The notes beneath the pieces are model-generated. The model saw nothing but the letters and a program-made list of their open reading frames with translations, made no database searches and was not told where the DNA came from. From contig NZ_LT608328.1 of assembly GCF_900095795.1 (NCBI RefSeq), forward strand, positions 2,225,001-2,289,000: a stretch of 64,000 bases of DNA. Direction: 5' to 3'. The position numbers were made by a program, and so were the translations under genes. Shown here one piece after another: positions 18,750-29,146 of the stretch. This DNA comes from Petrimonas mucosa (lineage in GTDB: Bacteria > Bacteroidota > Bacteroidia > Bacteroidales > Dysgonomonadaceae). Within the stretch, counting starts at the first letter, position 1, and every line of letters starts with the position of its first letter.

Positions 18750-20771
18750 ATGAATCATTTAAAGAGAAATGCAGTAATTGCTGTTGCATGCTGCAGTGTA
18801 GCTGTTCCGCTGGCGTCACAGACCAGGCTCGACAGCTTGCAGCAGCTGCCCGAGGTGGTGATCACCGGGCAGTCAGGCGACAGGCAACTCCGCTCTACGG
18901 CTCCCCATCACATCCTTGACGGGGAACAGATCAGACGGCTCAACTCCATTCAGCTCTCCGATGCTGTAAAACATCTGCCTGGCGTACTGATCCGCGACTA
19001 CGGCGGTATCGGAGGGTTGAAGACCATCTCGGTGCGTAGCCTGGGAGCACATCACACTGCGGTGAGCTACAACGGAGTCACGTTGACCGACCAACAGACG
19101 GGGCAGATCGATATCGGCCGTTTCTCGCTCGACAATGTAGAACAGTTGACACTTCACAATGGGGAGGACGACCGGATCTTCCGTCCGGCACGCTCCTTTG
19201 CAGCCGCCTCGGCGCTGGAGATCACCTCAGCCAGACCCCGTTTCGACGGGGATGAAAAGGTTAACGGAAAAGCCACATTGCGGGGTGGCTCCTTCGGCCT
19301 TATCAATCCCTCCCTGCTGGTCAACAGCCGCATCACCCAACGGGTTACGGCCACCCTGAGCGGAGAGTGGATGAGATCGGCGGGCAACTATCCCTACCTC
19401 CTGCGTTACGGCACAACGGCCGGCGACAGCACCTCCCGTGAACGGCGCATCAACGGGGATGTGGAGAACCTCCGGCTGGAGTCGTCGCTCCATGCGCAAA
19501 TCTCCGAAAGGAGCAGGGGCAATCTCCACCTCTACTGCTACGACTCCGAACGGGGACTCCCCGGTGCCACCATCTACTACAACACCCTCCACAATGCGGG
19601 GCAACGGTTGTGGGAGCGACAGTTTTTCCTGCAGGGGCGTTTCGAACACCTCTTCTCCCGCCAGTGGGAGCTGAGAGGCGACGGCAAATATCAGCAAGGT
19701 TATCTGCACTACTTCGACCCCTCCTACCTCGGATCGTCGGGAAAGGTTGACGATATCTTCAGGCAATATGAGCGCTACGGATCCATCTCTGCACTCTACC
19801 GAGCCTTCAGCAATCTCTCCTTCGCCGCATCGAGCGATCTGACATCGTCCACCATGCATGCCAACCGCCAGGGGTTTGTCACCCCCACCCGGCTCACCTC
19901 CCAAACCGTAGTGGCCACGCGGTGGGTAAGCGAAAAATTTCAGGCATCTGCCAGCCTGCTGCATACCAAGACCTTCGAATCGGCACGGAACGGTGAAGCG
20001 GGCGTTAACCGCAGACGTCTTTCGCCCTACCTCAGTGCGTCGGTCAGGCCCTTTCATGAAACGGATCTGCGCCTGAGAGCCTTCTACAAGAAAAGTTTCA
20101 GGCTACCCACCTTCAACGATCTCTACTACCCGCAGGTGGGAGTCCGCAACCTGTTGCCCGAAGATGCAGAGCAATACAATATTGGAATCACGATAGGGGG
20201 TGATGCAGGAAAGTGGCTGAAACATTACCTCTTTACTGCCGACCTTTTCAACAACCGGGAAAGAAACAAGATTGTGGCCTACCCTACCGGCAACCTGCAC
20301 CAGTGGGCCATGATCAACGTGGGAAAGGTGACCGTCAACGGGGCCGACCTCTATTTTGAGGGAACAACACCATTGAGGGAGAAGATGACACTGCATTCCG
20401 GAATCAGTTATACCTGGCAACTGGCGACCGACCGTACCGACCGGCAGCAGGTGAACTATGGGCATCAGCTGCCTTACACCCCACGCCATTCGGGATCGAG
20501 TCGACTGACCTTAGAGGTGAAGAGCCTGCAGGTTGCCTACGCCCTTGTATGGTCTGGCATTCGCTACAGCAACGGCTATAACGATGCGGCCTACCTGATG
20601 GGGGGGTATACCGACCATACCATCTCGGCCACCTATCCCTTTCACACCCGGTACGGCATCTTCACGCTGCGGGGAGAAGCTCTCAACCTGGGCGACAGGA
20701 ATTACGAGATCGTACGCAACTACCCGATGCCTGGCCGATCCTACAGAATAACACTGACTATTCACTTTTAA
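18750..20771 (+). CDS. btuB: TonB-dependent outer-membrane receptor, vitamin B12 (BtuB-like)
   Basis: A 673-residue outer-membrane receptor. I start at the ATG at 18750, which gives a compact signal peptide ending PLASQ; an upstream reading would add 17 residues without signal character. The plug domain follows (VVITGQ TonB-box-like segment, then LNSIQLSDAVKHLPGVLIRDYGG and LKTISVRSLGAHHTAVSYNG). The C-terminal beta-barrel ends in an aromatic residue, FHF-type (RITLTIHF), as barrel proteins do. B12 specificity is inferred from the riboswitch directly upstream. The gene is followed 13 bp later by a BtuG-like lipoprotein gene. Confidence 0.9.
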   Translation: MNHLKRNAVIAVACCSVAVPLASQTRLDSLQQLPEVVITGQSGDRQLRSTAPHHILDGEQIRRLNSIQLSDAVKHLPGVLIRDYGGIGGLKTISVRSLGAHHTAVSYNGVTLTDQQTGQIDIGRFSLDNVEQLTLHNGEDDRIFRPARSFAAASALEITSARPRFDGDEKVNGKATLRGGSFGLINPSLLVNSRITQRVTATLSGEWMRSAGNYPYLLRYGTTAGDSTSRERRINGDVENLRLESSLHAQISERSRGNLHLYCYDSERGLPGATIYYNTLHNAGQRLWERQFFLQGRFEHLFSRQWELRGDGKYQQGYLHYFDPSYLGSSGKVDDIFRQYERYGSISALYRAFSNLSFAASSDLTSSTMHANRQGFVTPTRLTSQTVVATRWVSEKFQASASLLHTKTFESARNGEAGVNRRRLSPYLSASVRPFHETDLRLRAFYKKSFRLPTFNDLYYPQVGVRNLLPEDAEQYNIGITIGGDAGKWLKHYLFTADLFNNRERNKIVAYPTGNLHQWAMINVGKVTVNGADLYFEGTTPLREKMTLHSGISYTWQLATDRTDRQQVNYGHQLPYTPRHSGSSRLTLEVKSLQVAYALVWSGIRYSNGYNDAAYLMGGYTDHTISATYPFHTRYGIFTLRGEALNLGDRNYEIVRNYPMPGRSYRITLTIHF

Positions 20772-20784
20772 AACATCAAATAAA

Positions 20785-21861
20785 ATGAATCGAACAAAAA
20801 TTTATCTCTACCTGCTGCTCCTGGCAGCAGTGGTACAATGGAGCTGTACCGTCAACGACACTCCCGGTGAGGAAATTACCGGCAAAGGCAAGGCACTCCT
20901 GATCCTGAACGAGGGGAGCATCGGAATGAACAATGCCACCCTGGCACGATACGACATCGAGAAGGAGAGTCTCAACTCCACCTATTTCGCCAGTGTAAAT
21001 AAACGGGGACTGGGCGATGTGGCCAACGACATGTTGTTGTACGGGTCGAAGATCTATCTTGCTGTCAACAAGTCGGGAACCGTCGAGGTGATTGAAGCTG
21101 CCACCGGCAAGTCGCTCCGTCAGGTTGCCATGGTAACCACCGGCGGGGCCAGCAAGGAACCGAGACGTCTGGCCGCCCATGGAGGAAAAGTCTATGTCAC
21201 CTCATTCGACGATACGGTCACCCGGATCGACACGACCAGCTTGGCGGTCGACGGATCGGTGACGGTGGGACTCGACCCGGAGGGGATCGCCGTGACCAAC
21301 AACCGGATCTACGTGGCCAATTCGGGAGGTCTGAACTGGGAGAACGGTTACGACAACACCCTCTCGGTAATCAGCCTTGCCAGTTTTACCGAGGAGCAGA
21401 AGATCGCGGTAGGCACCAACCCGGGATCGGTCGCCGCCGACAGCCAGGGGGATATCTACCTCACCGTCACGGGCAACTATGTAGACGAACCGGCAGCCTT
21501 CAAGGTGATACGCAACGGCAGCACCATTGCCGAGACCATCGCCGATATTGCATGGCCACAAAGATTCGTGATCAGCAACAACAGGGCCTACATCATTACC
21601 GGCGCATATGGCGAACCATACAAGCTGGCCGTTTACGACTGCCTGGAGGAGCGACTGGTAACGGACCACTTCATCAGCGACGGCACCGAAATCCCCAACA
21701 TCTACAATGTCTCGGTCGATCCCGTTACAGGCGACCTCTTTATCGGTTCTACCGACTACGTACATCCGGGCGATCTCTATTGGTTCGACAAGGATGGGAA
21801 ACTGAAAAAGCGGCTCACTACGACCGGCATCAACCCTTCGGTTGTGGTGATACAGCAATGA
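20785..21861 (+). CDS. Surface lipoprotein beta-propeller, BtuG-like
   Basis: A 358-residue lipoprotein (lipobox VVQWSC, Cys21) with YVTN/YncE-type beta-propeller repeats such as KIYLAVNKSGTVEVIEAATGK, RIYVANSGG and NTLSVISLASF. In Bacteroides, BtuG is a surface propeller lipoprotein that binds B12 very tightly and sits on BtuB; it is encoded next to btuB. Position behind a B12 riboswitch and a TonB receptor supports the same role. DUF5074 is another label used for such proteins. Specific B12 binding is an inference. Confidence 0.8.
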   Translation: MNRTKIYLYLLLLAAVVQWSCTVNDTPGEEITGKGKALLILNEGSIGMNNATLARYDIEKESLNSTYFASVNKRGLGDVANDMLLYGSKIYLAVNKSGTVEVIEAATGKSLRQVAMVTTGGASKEPRRLAAHGGKVYVTSFDDTVTRIDTTSLAVDGSVTVGLDPEGIAVTNNRIYVANSGGLNWENGYDNTLSVISLASFTEEQKIAVGTNPGSVAADSQGDIYLTVTGNYVDEPAAFKVIRNGSTIAETIADIAWPQRFVISNNRAYIITGAYGEPYKLAVYDCLEERLVTDHFISDGTEIPNIYNVSVDPVTGDLFIGSTDYVHPGDLYWFDKDGKLKKRLTTTGINPSVVVIQQ

Positions 21862-21862
21862 A

Positions 21863-21895
21863 AAAAGGGGCTGTCCTTTTGGAACAGCCCCTTTT
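21863..21895. terminator. Bidirectional intrinsic terminator
   Basis: A 12-bp stem (AAAAGGGGCTGT with ACAGCCCCTTTT) closes a small loop just after the BtuG-like stop. Both strands have T runs after the hairpin, so it can stop transcription of the plus-strand B12 operon and of lepA coming from the other side. Confidence 0.85.
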
Positions 21896-21916
21896 CATCC
21901 ATATCAAGCGTGTAAC

Positions 21917-23704
21917 CTAATCCAGTTTCAGCACTGCGAGGAACGCCTTTTGAGGCACCTCCACGTTACCCACCTGTTTCATCCGTTTCTTTCCCTCCTT
22001 CTGCTTCTCCAACAGCTTTCGCTTACGCGAGATATCTCCACCATAGCACTTGGCTGTCACATCCTTGCGCACCGCCTTTACCGTCTCACGGGCAATGATC
22101 TTGGCTCCGATGGCTGCCTGGATGGCAATATCGAACTGTTGACGGGGAATCAGCTCCTTCAACTTCTCGCACATGCGCCGTCCAAACGACTGTGCGTTGT
22201 CGGCATGCGTCAGCGTGGAGAGCGCATCTACCGGCTCGCCGTTGAGCAGGATATCGAGCTTCACCAGCTTCGATGGCCGGAAGTCATGAATGTGGTAGTC
22301 GAACGAGGCATACCCCTTGGAGATGCTCTTCAGCTTGTCGTAGAAATCGATCACGATCTCTCCCAATGGCAGGTCGAAGATAATCTCGACCCGGTCTCCC
22401 GAGATATACTCCTGCTTGATAAGGATACCCCGCTTGCCAAGACAGAGGGTCATGATCGGACCGATGTAGGTAGTGCTTGTAATGATCGAAGAGCGGATAT
22501 AGGGCTCCTCAATATGGTCGATAAGTGTCGGGTCGGGCAATCCGGCAGGATTGTGCACCTCCTTCACCGCCCCCTTCTTGTCGTACACCTTATAGGAGAC
22601 GTTGGGAACCGTAGTGATCACATCCATATTGAACTCCCTCTCCAGCCGCTCCTGAATGATCTCCATGTGCAGCAGTCCAAGGAAGCCGCAACGGAATCCG
22701 AATCCCAGCGCGACTGACGACTCGGGCTGGAAGGTGAGCGAAGCATCATTCAGCTGGAGTTTCTCGAGCGACGCCCGCAGATTTTCAAACTCCTCGCTTT
22801 CGATGGGATAGACACCGGCAAAAACCATCGGCTTCACCTCCTCAAAACCCTCGATGGCCTTATCGCAAGGGTTCTTCACGTGTGTGATGGTGTCACCCAC
22901 CTTTACCTCCTTCGACGTCTTGATTCCCGAGATGATATATCCCACATCGCCACACTCTACCCGTTGGCGGGCCTCCATTCCAAGGCGGAGAATTCCCACC
23001 TCGTCGGCATCGTACTCCTTGCCGGTATTTACGAACTTCACCAGATCGCCCTTGGCGATGCTGCCGTTCACAATCTTGAAGTAGGCGATGATTCCCCTGA
23101 AGGGATTGAATACCGAATCGAAGATCAATGCCTGAAGCGGCGCCTCGGGATCACCTGTCGGCGCAGGAACGCGTTCGATTACTGCGGCCAGGATCTCCTC
23201 GATCCCGATCCCCGTCTTCCCGCTTGCACGGAGAATATCGGAGCGCGGACAACCGAGCAGTTCCACGATCTGATCCTCCACCTCATCGGGTCTCGCACTG
23301 TCCAGGTCGATCTTGTTGATGATCGGTATGATCTCCAGATCATGTTCAATGGCCATATAGACGTTGGATATGGTCTGGGCCTGGATTCCCTGTGCAGCGT
23401 CCACAATCAGCAGTGCACCTTCACAGGCTGCGATGGATCGGGATACCTCGTATGAAAAATCTACGTGTCCCGGAGTGTCGATCAGGTTTAATATATATTT
23501 TTCACCACCATACTCGTAGTTCATCTGAACGGCGGTACTCTTGATTGTAATACCGCGTTCGCGTTCCAGGTCCATGCTGTCGAGAACCTGCGCCTGCAGC
23601 TCCTTGCTGTCGATGGTCTTGGTAAACTCGAGCAGACGGTCGGCCAGGGTACTCTTCCCGTGATCGATATGAGCAATGATGCAAAAGTTACGTATATTCT
23701 TCAT
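21917..23704 (-). CDS. lepA: Elongation factor 4 (LepA)
   Basis: Ribosome-associated GTPase that acts on stalled or misplaced ribosomes. Start chosen at the ATG at 23704 ([19 protein letters not shown]); the only upstream start in frame is a TTG. GTPase motifs are AHIDHGKST (G1), RGITIKS (G2), DTPGHVDF (G3) and NKIDL (G4). The LepA-specific C-terminal domain is present, ending FLAVLKLD. About 595 residues, normal. It ends against the bidirectional terminator. Confidence 0.97.
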   Translation of the reverse strand: MKNIRNFCIIAHIDHGKSTLADRLLEFTKTIDSKELQAQVLDSMDLERERGITIKSTAVQMNYEYGGEKYILNLIDTPGHVDFSYEVSRSIAACEGALLIVDAAQGIQAQTISNVYMAIEHDLEIIPIINKIDLDSARPDEVEDQIVELLGCPRSDILRASGKTGIGIEEILAAVIERVPAPTGDPEAPLQALIFDSVFNPFRGIIAYFKIVNGSIAKGDLVKFVNTGKEYDADEVGILRLGMEARQRVECGDVGYIISGIKTSKEVKVGDTITHVKNPCDKAIEGFEEVKPMVFAGVYPIESEEFENLRASLEKLQLNDASLTFQPESSVALGFGFRCGFLGLLHMEIIQERLEREFNMDVITTVPNVSYKVYDKKGAVKEVHNPAGLPDPTLIDHIEEPYIRSSIITSTTYIGPIMTLCLGKRGILIKQEYISGDRVEIIFDLPLGEIVIDFYDKLKSISKGYASFDYHIHDFRPSKLVKLDILLNGEPVDALSTLTHADNAQSFGRRMCEKLKELIPRQQFDIAIQAAIGAKIIARETVKAVRKDVTAKCYGGDISRKRKLLEKQKEGKKRMKQVGNVEVPQKAFLAVLKLD

Positions 23705-23718
23705 TAACAAACCAGTTC

Positions 23719-25116
23719 TTAAAAATCTGCATTATTGGGTGTTCTCGGGAACGGGATCACGTCGCGGATATTTGTCATGCCGGTAACGAAAAGCATCAAC
23801 CGTTCAAAGCCGAGACCGAATCCGGCGTGTGGTGCCGTACCGAACTTGCGGATTTCCAGGTACCACCAGATCGGATCGATATGCATGCCAATCTCATTTA
23901 CGCGTTTCAGCAGCTTATCGTAATTCTCCTCCCTTTCGGATCCGCCGATGATCTCGCCGATCTTCGGGAAGAGGACATCCATCGCCCGCACAGTCTTCCC
24001 GTCATCGTTCTGTTTCATATAGAACGACTTGATCTCCTTGGGATAATCGGTAAGAATCACCGGACACTTGAAATGCTTCTCTACCAGGTAGCGTTCGTGT
24101 TCCGACTGCAGATCTGCACCCCAGTAGACGGGGAACTCGAACTTCTGTCCCGACTCCTCGAGGATCTTCACCCCTTCGGTATAGGTAAGCCGCACAAAAT
24201 TGTTGTTCACCACGAAGTTGAGGCGATCGATCAGTTCGTTGTCATACATTTTCGACAGGAACTCAATATCTTCCATGCAGTTGTCGAGAGCGTACCGGAT
24301 GAGGTATTTCAGGAAATCCTCCGCCAGGTTCATGTTGTCGGTATTGTCGTTGAAGGCCACTTCCGGTTCAATCATCCAGAACTCTGCTAGGTGGCGGGGT
24401 GTATTGGAATTCTCTGCACGGAAAGTGGGACCGAACGTGTAGATGGCACCCAATGCCATGGCACCGAGCTCACCCTCGAGCTGACCCGATACCGTAAGGT
24501 TGGTCTGCCGGCCGAAAAAGTCTTGCGAAAAATCGATCTTTCCCTCCTCTGTCTTGGGCACACTGTTCATGTCGAGCGTAGTCACCTCAAACATCGATCC
24601 GGCACCTTCAGCGTCGGAAGCGGTGATGATAGGGGTATGGAAATAGTAGAATCCCCTGTCGTTGAAATACTTGTGAATGGCGTATGCCATATGGTGGCGT
24701 ATGCGGAAAATGGCTCCGAACGTATTTGTTCTCGGACGCAGGTAGGCGATCTCACGGAGGAACTCCAGCGAGTGTCCCTTTTTCTGCAGCGGATAGGTTG
24801 CCGGATCGGCAGTACCGTAAATCTGAATCTCCTTCGCTTGAATCTCCACCGACTGACCCTGTCCTTGCGACTCCACCAGTATACCGTTCACATTGATGCA
24901 GGACCCGGTGGTAATCGGCTTAAGGAACTCTTCGCCAAACAGAGCTATATCAATAACTATCTGTATGTTATTAATGGTGGTCCCATCATTTAACGCCACA
25001 AAGCTGACGTTCTTGTTTCCGCGTCTGGTACGCACCCATCCTTTTACATTGATCTCCTTTCCGGTCTCTACCGATTTCAATGCGTCGGCAATTGTTGTTC
25101 TCTTCAGTTGTTTCAT
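23719..25116 (-). CDS. asnS: Asparagine–tRNA ligase
   Basis: Class II aminoacyl-tRNA synthetase that charges tRNA-Asn. I start at the ATG at 25116 ([13 protein letters not shown]…), dropping a short unsupported leader. The N-terminal OB-fold anticodon-binding domain (about 15-115) is followed by the class II core: motif 2 [21 protein letters not shown] and motif 3 [12 protein letters not shown]. 465 residues, typical. It lies 15 bp before lepA, in the same direction. Confidence 0.96.
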   Translation of the reverse strand: MKQLKRTTIADALKSVETGKEINVKGWVRTRRGNKNVSFVALNDGTTINNIQIVIDIALFGEEFLKPITTGSCINVNGILVESQGQGQSVEIQAKEIQIYGTADPATYPLQKKGHSLEFLREIAYLRPRTNTFGAIFRIRHHMAYAIHKYFNDRGFYYFHTPIITASDAEGAGSMFEVTTLDMNSVPKTEEGKIDFSQDFFGRQTNLTVSGQLEGELGAMALGAIYTFGPTFRAENSNTPRHLAEFWMIEPEVAFNDNTDNMNLAEDFLKYLIRYALDNCMEDIEFLSKMYDNELIDRLNFVVNNNFVRLTYTEGVKILEESGQKFEFPVYWGADLQSEHERYLVEKHFKCPVILTDYPKEIKSFYMKQNDDGKTVRAMDVLFPKIGEIIGGSEREENYDKLLKRVNEIGMHIDPIWWYLEIRKFGTAPHAGFGLGFERLMLFVTGMTNIRDVIPFPRTPNNADF

Positions 25117-25208
25117 ATTACTCCTACCCCCCTTCACACAACGGATGATCAGGGGAATTTTAATTTAAATGGTTATTCCCGTATTTGTCTTGACTCTCAG
25201 GGGAGTAA

Positions 25209-26315
25209 TTAATCAAACGCCCCCATTCTCAGCATATTGACCTCTTTTTCTGTCAGATAGCGCCATTTTCCGCGCGAGAGGTTCTTTTTCGTCAATCCTG
25301 CAAAATAGACTCTGTCGAGCTTCATCACCCGATAACCCAACTTCTCGAAGATTCGCCGCACAACGCGGTTCTTGCCGGAATGGATCTCTATACCCACCTG
25401 GCTCAGGTCCTCCTCGGTAACGTAGCTGATGGCATCGGCGTGGATCTCACCATCTTCCAGTTCAATACCATCGGCAATGGCCTGCATGTGCTCCATCGCC
25501 ACAGGTTTATCCAACCAAACCTGATAGATCTTGCGCTTCTCATATTTGGGATGAGTCAGCTTCGATGCCAGGTCACCATCATTTGTCAGCAACAACACAC
25601 CGGTAGTTGCCCTGTCGAGACGTCCCACCGGATAGATCCGCTCCTTGCAGGCTGCCTTCACCAGATCCATAACCGTCTTCCGGTTTTCAGGATCATCGGT
25701 TGTGGTAACAAATCCCTTCGGTTTATTGAGCAAAACATACACCTTGCTCTCCAGCGTTACCGGACGGTCGTGGAATACCACCTCATCGGCACGGGTAATC
25801 TTGGTACCCAGCTCGGTAACCACCTGACCGTTCACCTTCACCACACCTGCCTGGATAAACTCATCGGCCTCACGGCGAGAGCAGACACCTGCATTGGCAA
25901 GATACTTGTTGAGACGGATCGGAGCTGACGGATCGGCATTCTCCTTATACTTGATCTGCTTGAAGATTTTCTTCTTTTTAACCACCTTCTTCGGGGCCTG
26001 ATTTACCGGCTGTGCATTCCGGTGCCTGCGAGCAGCATTGCCCTGGTTATTATAACTCCGCTCTCCTCCTGCACCATAAGCGCCTGAAGAGATTCTCTCC
26101 CCTACCCTCGGACGACGTTTTCTGCCACCTTCCTGAGGTGTGGAAGCATTCTCGTAATTTCTGTTGTAGTTCTCTTCGTACGATGGACGATAGTTCCCAT
26201 CTTCGCGCTGTGGTCTTCTTTCAACATTATAATTTCTGTGTGCAGAAGAGTGTCTCTCATTGTTCGCGTCGCCATAATTCCGGCTGGGTCGCGAATCGTT
26301 GTTGTTCGTTGCCAT
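25209..26315 (-). CDS. rRNA pseudouridine synthase, RsuA/RluB family, with basic N-terminal extension
   Basis: Modifies uridines in rRNA. The first 120 residues are low-complexity, rich in Asn, Arg, Tyr and Gly, probably disordered and RNA-binding; this extension is common in Bacteroidetes members. An S4 domain follows (PIRLNKYLANAGVCSRREADEFIQAGVVKVNG), then the catalytic domain with GRLDRATTGVLLLTNDGDLA (catalytic Asp in GRLD) and the FAGLTKKNL closing part. The RluB versus RluE/RluF type cannot be settled, so no symbol is given. The protein is 368 residues long. Confidence 0.92.
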   Translation of the reverse strand: MATNNNDSRPSRNYGDANNERHSSAHRNYNVERRPQREDGNYRPSYEENYNRNYENASTPQEGGRKRRPRVGERISSGAYGAGGERSYNNQGNAARRHRNAQPVNQAPKKVVKKKKIFKQIKYKENADPSAPIRLNKYLANAGVCSRREADEFIQAGVVKVNGQVVTELGTKITRADEVVFHDRPVTLESKVYVLLNKPKGFVTTTDDPENRKTVMDLVKAACKERIYPVGRLDRATTGVLLLTNDGDLASKLTHPKYEKRKIYQVWLDKPVAMEHMQAIADGIELEDGEIHADAISYVTEEDLSQVGIEIHSGKNRVVRRIFEKLGYRVMKLDRVYFAGLTKKNLSRGKWRYLTEKEVNMLRMGAFD

Positions 26316-26417
26316 TTCTTTTTTTAATTTTTAAATTTCAATAACCTCACGGTTTCCTTTTTAATAATACCTAAAACTGTTCGTTTCATGTTTCTGCAGA
26401 AAAAGTAATTCTGCCGA

Positions 26418-27761
26418 TCAAATTCCTGTATAATTCTTGGGCGAAATCGCCTTTAGTTCCTCTTTTATCGATTCGTTTACATCCAACGAGTCGATAAAAC
26501 TGGAGATGCTCTCCTGGGTTATGTGCCGGTTTGTACGCGTCAGCGCTTTCAGGGCTTCATACGGTTTTGGATAACCCTCCCTGCGTAGAATGGTCTGAAT
26601 CCCTTCAGCCACTACAGCCCAATTATTCTCCAGATCACGTTCAATCGCCTCCTCATTCAACAGCAGTTTAGTCAACCCTTTTGTAGTGCTTTTAATTGCA
26701 ATCAAACCGTGTGCCAACGGCATCCCGATATTGCGGATCACGGTAGAGTCGGTCAGGTCGCGCTGCAGCCTCGAGATTGGCAGTTTGGCTGCCAGGTGTT
26801 CGAGTAGAGCATTGGCAATCCCAAGGTTTCCCTCGGCATTTTCAAAATCGATGGGATTCACCTTGTGCGGCATGGCCGACGAGCCTACCTCTCCCTCCTT
26901 GATGCGCTGCTTGAAATACTCCATCGATATGTATTGCCACATGTCACGCGTCAAATCAACAAGAATGGTGTTGATCCGTTTCAGGGCATCGAAGGAGGCT
27001 GCCAGTGCGTCATAGTTCGATATCTGGGTGGTATACTCCTCACGGACCAACCCTAGCTTGTCCGATAAGAAACTCTCCGCAAAGCCTTTCCAGTCAATAC
27101 CGGGATAGGCCACGCGGTGGGCGTTGAAATTTCCAGTTGCCCCGCCAAACTTGGCTTTTGCCGGAATATGCTTCAGCACTTCAATCTGGTTCCTGAGACG
27201 GTACTCGAAAACCCGTATCTCCTTTCCTAACCGGGTGGGAGATGCCGGTTGACCATGCGTCCTCGCCAGCATGGGAATCTCCTTCCACTCTTCGGCAAAA
27301 CCGGCCAGCAGGCTTGCCAGCTCTTCAAGTTGCGGTACGTAGCTCTTCTCCAATGCTGCTTTCCACATCATCGGCGTGGCCGTATTGTTGATATCCTGCG
27401 ATGTGAGCCCGAAGTGGATAAACTCCTTGAAAGCTTCGAGATCGAGCTCGTCGAACTTCTCCTTCAGAAAATACTCCACCGCCTTGACGTCGTGATTGGT
27501 AATCTTCTCTATCACTTTAATCCGCAAGGCATCCTGTTCCGAAAAATCATCCGCCACCTTCCTGAGCAGATCAAAAACGGAAGAATCCACCTTGTCGAGC
27601 GGAGAGATACCCAGTTCACAGAGAGCAATAAAGTACTCCACCTCCACTTTCGTGCGGTATTTAATCAGGGCATATTCCGAGAAATATTGAGTCAGTTCGC
27701 ATGTTTTGTCCCAGTATCGTCCGTCAATGGGAGAGATGGCGAAAAGTTCGTCGAGTTTCAT
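26418..27761 (-). CDS. purB: Adenylosuccinate lyase
   Basis: Cleaves SAICAR and adenylosuccinate in purine synthesis. Start chosen at the ATG at 27761 (MKLDELFAISPIDGRYW), the conserved N-terminus; the upstream leader is dropped. Conserved lyase blocks are TSQDINNTATP, ARTHGQPASPT and the signature GSSAMPHKVNPIDFENAEGN. The 447-residue size matches the long E. coli-type PurB. A promoter box lies about 130 bp upstream, divergent from the tRNA-Val promoter. Confidence 0.96.
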   Translation of the reverse strand: MKLDELFAISPIDGRYWDKTCELTQYFSEYALIKYRTKVEVEYFIALCELGISPLDKVDSSVFDLLRKVADDFSEQDALRIKVIEKITNHDVKAVEYFLKEKFDELDLEAFKEFIHFGLTSQDINNTATPMMWKAALEKSYVPQLEELASLLAGFAEEWKEIPMLARTHGQPASPTRLGKEIRVFEYRLRNQIEVLKHIPAKAKFGGATGNFNAHRVAYPGIDWKGFAESFLSDKLGLVREEYTTQISNYDALAASFDALKRINTILVDLTRDMWQYISMEYFKQRIKEGEVGSSAMPHKVNPIDFENAEGNLGIANALLEHLAAKLPISRLQRDLTDSTVIRNIGMPLAHGLIAIKSTTKGLTKLLLNEEAIERDLENNWAVVAEGIQTILRREGYPKPYEALKALTRTNRHITQESISSFIDSLDVNESIKEELKAISPKNYTGI

Positions 27762-27891
27762 TATTAACACAATGGTTTTACTGATTTCGGAGCTGGCGAA
27801 AATCACTTTCTACCAGGCTTCATTCATCATGCTTTGATTTTCAGTACGTGCCGAAACAATTATTATACATTATATCTTCGTATCGCGAATA

Positions 27892-27899
27892 CAAAAGTA
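27892..27899 (-). promoter_or_regulatory. Probable purB -7 box
   Basis: TACTTTTG on the minus strand, about 130 bp upstream of the purB ATG. It would give a leader of roughly 125 nt, in which I recognise no riboswitch. Confidence 0.45.
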
Positions 27900-27949
27900 G
27901 TGATAATTACAGTGCCGTAAAAATTTTTGTAAAATTATTTACGAATTAT

Positions 27950-27980
27950 TTTGCTGCAAACGAAAAACGCTTTATCTTTG
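27950..27980 (+). promoter_or_regulatory. tRNA-Val promoter with both boxes
   Basis: A textbook Bacteroidetes promoter: TTTG at 27950-27953, a 19-bp spacer, and TATCTTTG at 27973-27980. The tRNA begins about 55 bp downstream. This is the best promoter match in the window. Confidence 0.75.
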
Positions 27981-28034
27981 CATCACTTTTTCAGAAAGCA
28001 ACCTCCAAGAGCGGAGAAAAGCAAAAAAGTAATC

Positions 28035-28112
28035 GGGCGTTTAGCTCAGCTGGTTCAGAGCATCTGCCTTACAAGCAGAGGGTCGGCGGTTCGAATCCGT
28101 CAACGCCCACCA
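28035..28112 (+). tRNA. tRNA-Val (anticodon TAC)
   Basis: A 78-nt cloverleaf with encoded CCA. The acceptor arms GGGCGTT and AACGCCC pair, the D-arm contains TAGCTCAGCTGGTTCAGAGC, the anticodon stem TCTGC/GCAGA closes the loop CTTACAA (anticodon TAC), and the T-arm contains GGTTCGAATCC. It marks the border between the conserved core to its left and the AT-rich accessory stretch to its right. Confidence 0.97.
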
Positions 28113-28121
28113 CTAAAAATC

Positions 28122-28157
28122 AAGCACTTGTCGATTCTTCGGTGAGTGCTTTTTTTT
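28122..28157 (+). terminator. Intrinsic terminator after tRNA-Val
   Basis: Stem AAGCACT (28122-28128) with AGTGCTT (28145-28151), followed by a run of T, ten bases after the tRNA CCA end. Confidence 0.8.
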
Positions 28158-28453
28158 ATTCCTGGTTATCATCTACCAAACACCTCTCTGTTACGGAAGA
28201 AAATAGTTCCGTTGCCTGGAAAATATTTGCCCTTAATCAAAAAGATATAAGATATAACAATTTTTTCAACACCTTTGTTGTTGTAAAACAACTGGATGTC
28301 TATCTTTATTATGGATATTGTTCTGTAAACAACCTCTATCTATTGTGCCGGTTGCCCCCTCCTTTTCTCCCGGGCAGTTCTATCCGGGAATGATTCGCTT
28401 TCTATTATGATTCATATGCATACAATGTTTACGCATTGAGTTGCTGAATCTGT
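28158..28453. other. Gene-free AT-rich stretch
   Basis: About 300 bp with no coding frame that I can support, no tRNA fragment and no clear repeat. It separates the tRNA terminator from a decayed methyltransferase gene. It could be the left edge of the accessory segment, but I see no attachment-site duplication. Confidence 0.5.
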
Positions 28454-29146
28454 ATGCACAACAAGAAAAAAAATAAACAACGAGATAGAAACAATATACC
28501 AATTCGACCTCCAAATTATTTATGATTTCTTCTCTGGCTCAGTCAGACAGGGACCTGGAAGCAACGAAGAGAGACGAAAGGCATTGGGCTTCATAGAAGG
28601 GTTATCCGAAATGACGAAAATTGCCGACATCGGTTGTGGAACCGGGGGGCAGACCATGGTTCTTGGAGAGTGCACATCTTGTGAAATCACCGGTGTGGAC
28701 AGCTTATCGACCAGTTCAACCGGAATGCCAAAGCGCGGAATCTCCAGCACAGGGTAAAAGGGATCGTAGGCGACATGCACGATCTTCCCTTCGAGGAGGA
28801 AGAGCTGGACCTCATCTGGAGTGAAGGTGCCATCTACAACAGAAGCAACCTGCAGAAATTCATGATTTCCGGCATAGTATCTATCCCGAGATCGATACAA
28901 TACCCAACGAGGTTGCCCAGATGCAAAAAGCAGGCTACCTTCCGGTTGCCACTTACATGTTGCCCAAAACCACCTGGGACGACTACTATGGATGGCAAGC
29001 GTCGCGACGCGCATCTTTCCTGAAACAACATCAAGGGAACAACGCCGTCAAGGAGTTTGTTGCCACCATGCAACATGAAGCCGAGCTCTATGACAAAGTA
29101 TAAGGCATATTACGGCTACATGTTTTACATAGGGAAGAAGGTGTGA
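28454..29146 (+). pseudogene. Class I SAM-dependent methyltransferase, broken by frameshifts and a deletion
   Basis: Reading across frames reconstructs a methyltransferase. It starts MHNKKK near 28454, needs a shift in an A8 run, continues [12 protein letters not shown] and [16 protein letters not shown] (SAM-binding motif I), shifts again after EITGVD near 28700, continues [19 protein letters not shown] and GDMHDLPFEEEELDLIWSEG, loses a central piece near 28860, resumes at EIDTIPNEVAQMQKAGYLP and ends KAYYGYMFYIGKKV at 29146 after a further shift. At least three frameshifts plus a deletion mean no functional product. The antisense open frame over the same bases is a shadow. Confidence 0.85.

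Noticed and set aside
19227-20057. Long antisense open frame (276 codons) opposite the TonB receptor
   Set aside because: It is the mirror of a GC-rich coding region, has no family features and no promoter box, while the plus-strand reading is a clear barrel receptor.
27848-28393. Open frame running through tRNA-Val
   Set aside because: It passes through the tRNA and its terminator and encodes no recognisable protein.
28520-29014. Antisense open frame of 164 codons over the methyltransferase pseudogene
   Set aside because: The plus strand reconstructs a well-known methyltransferase fold across frameshifts; the antisense frame has no recognisable features.
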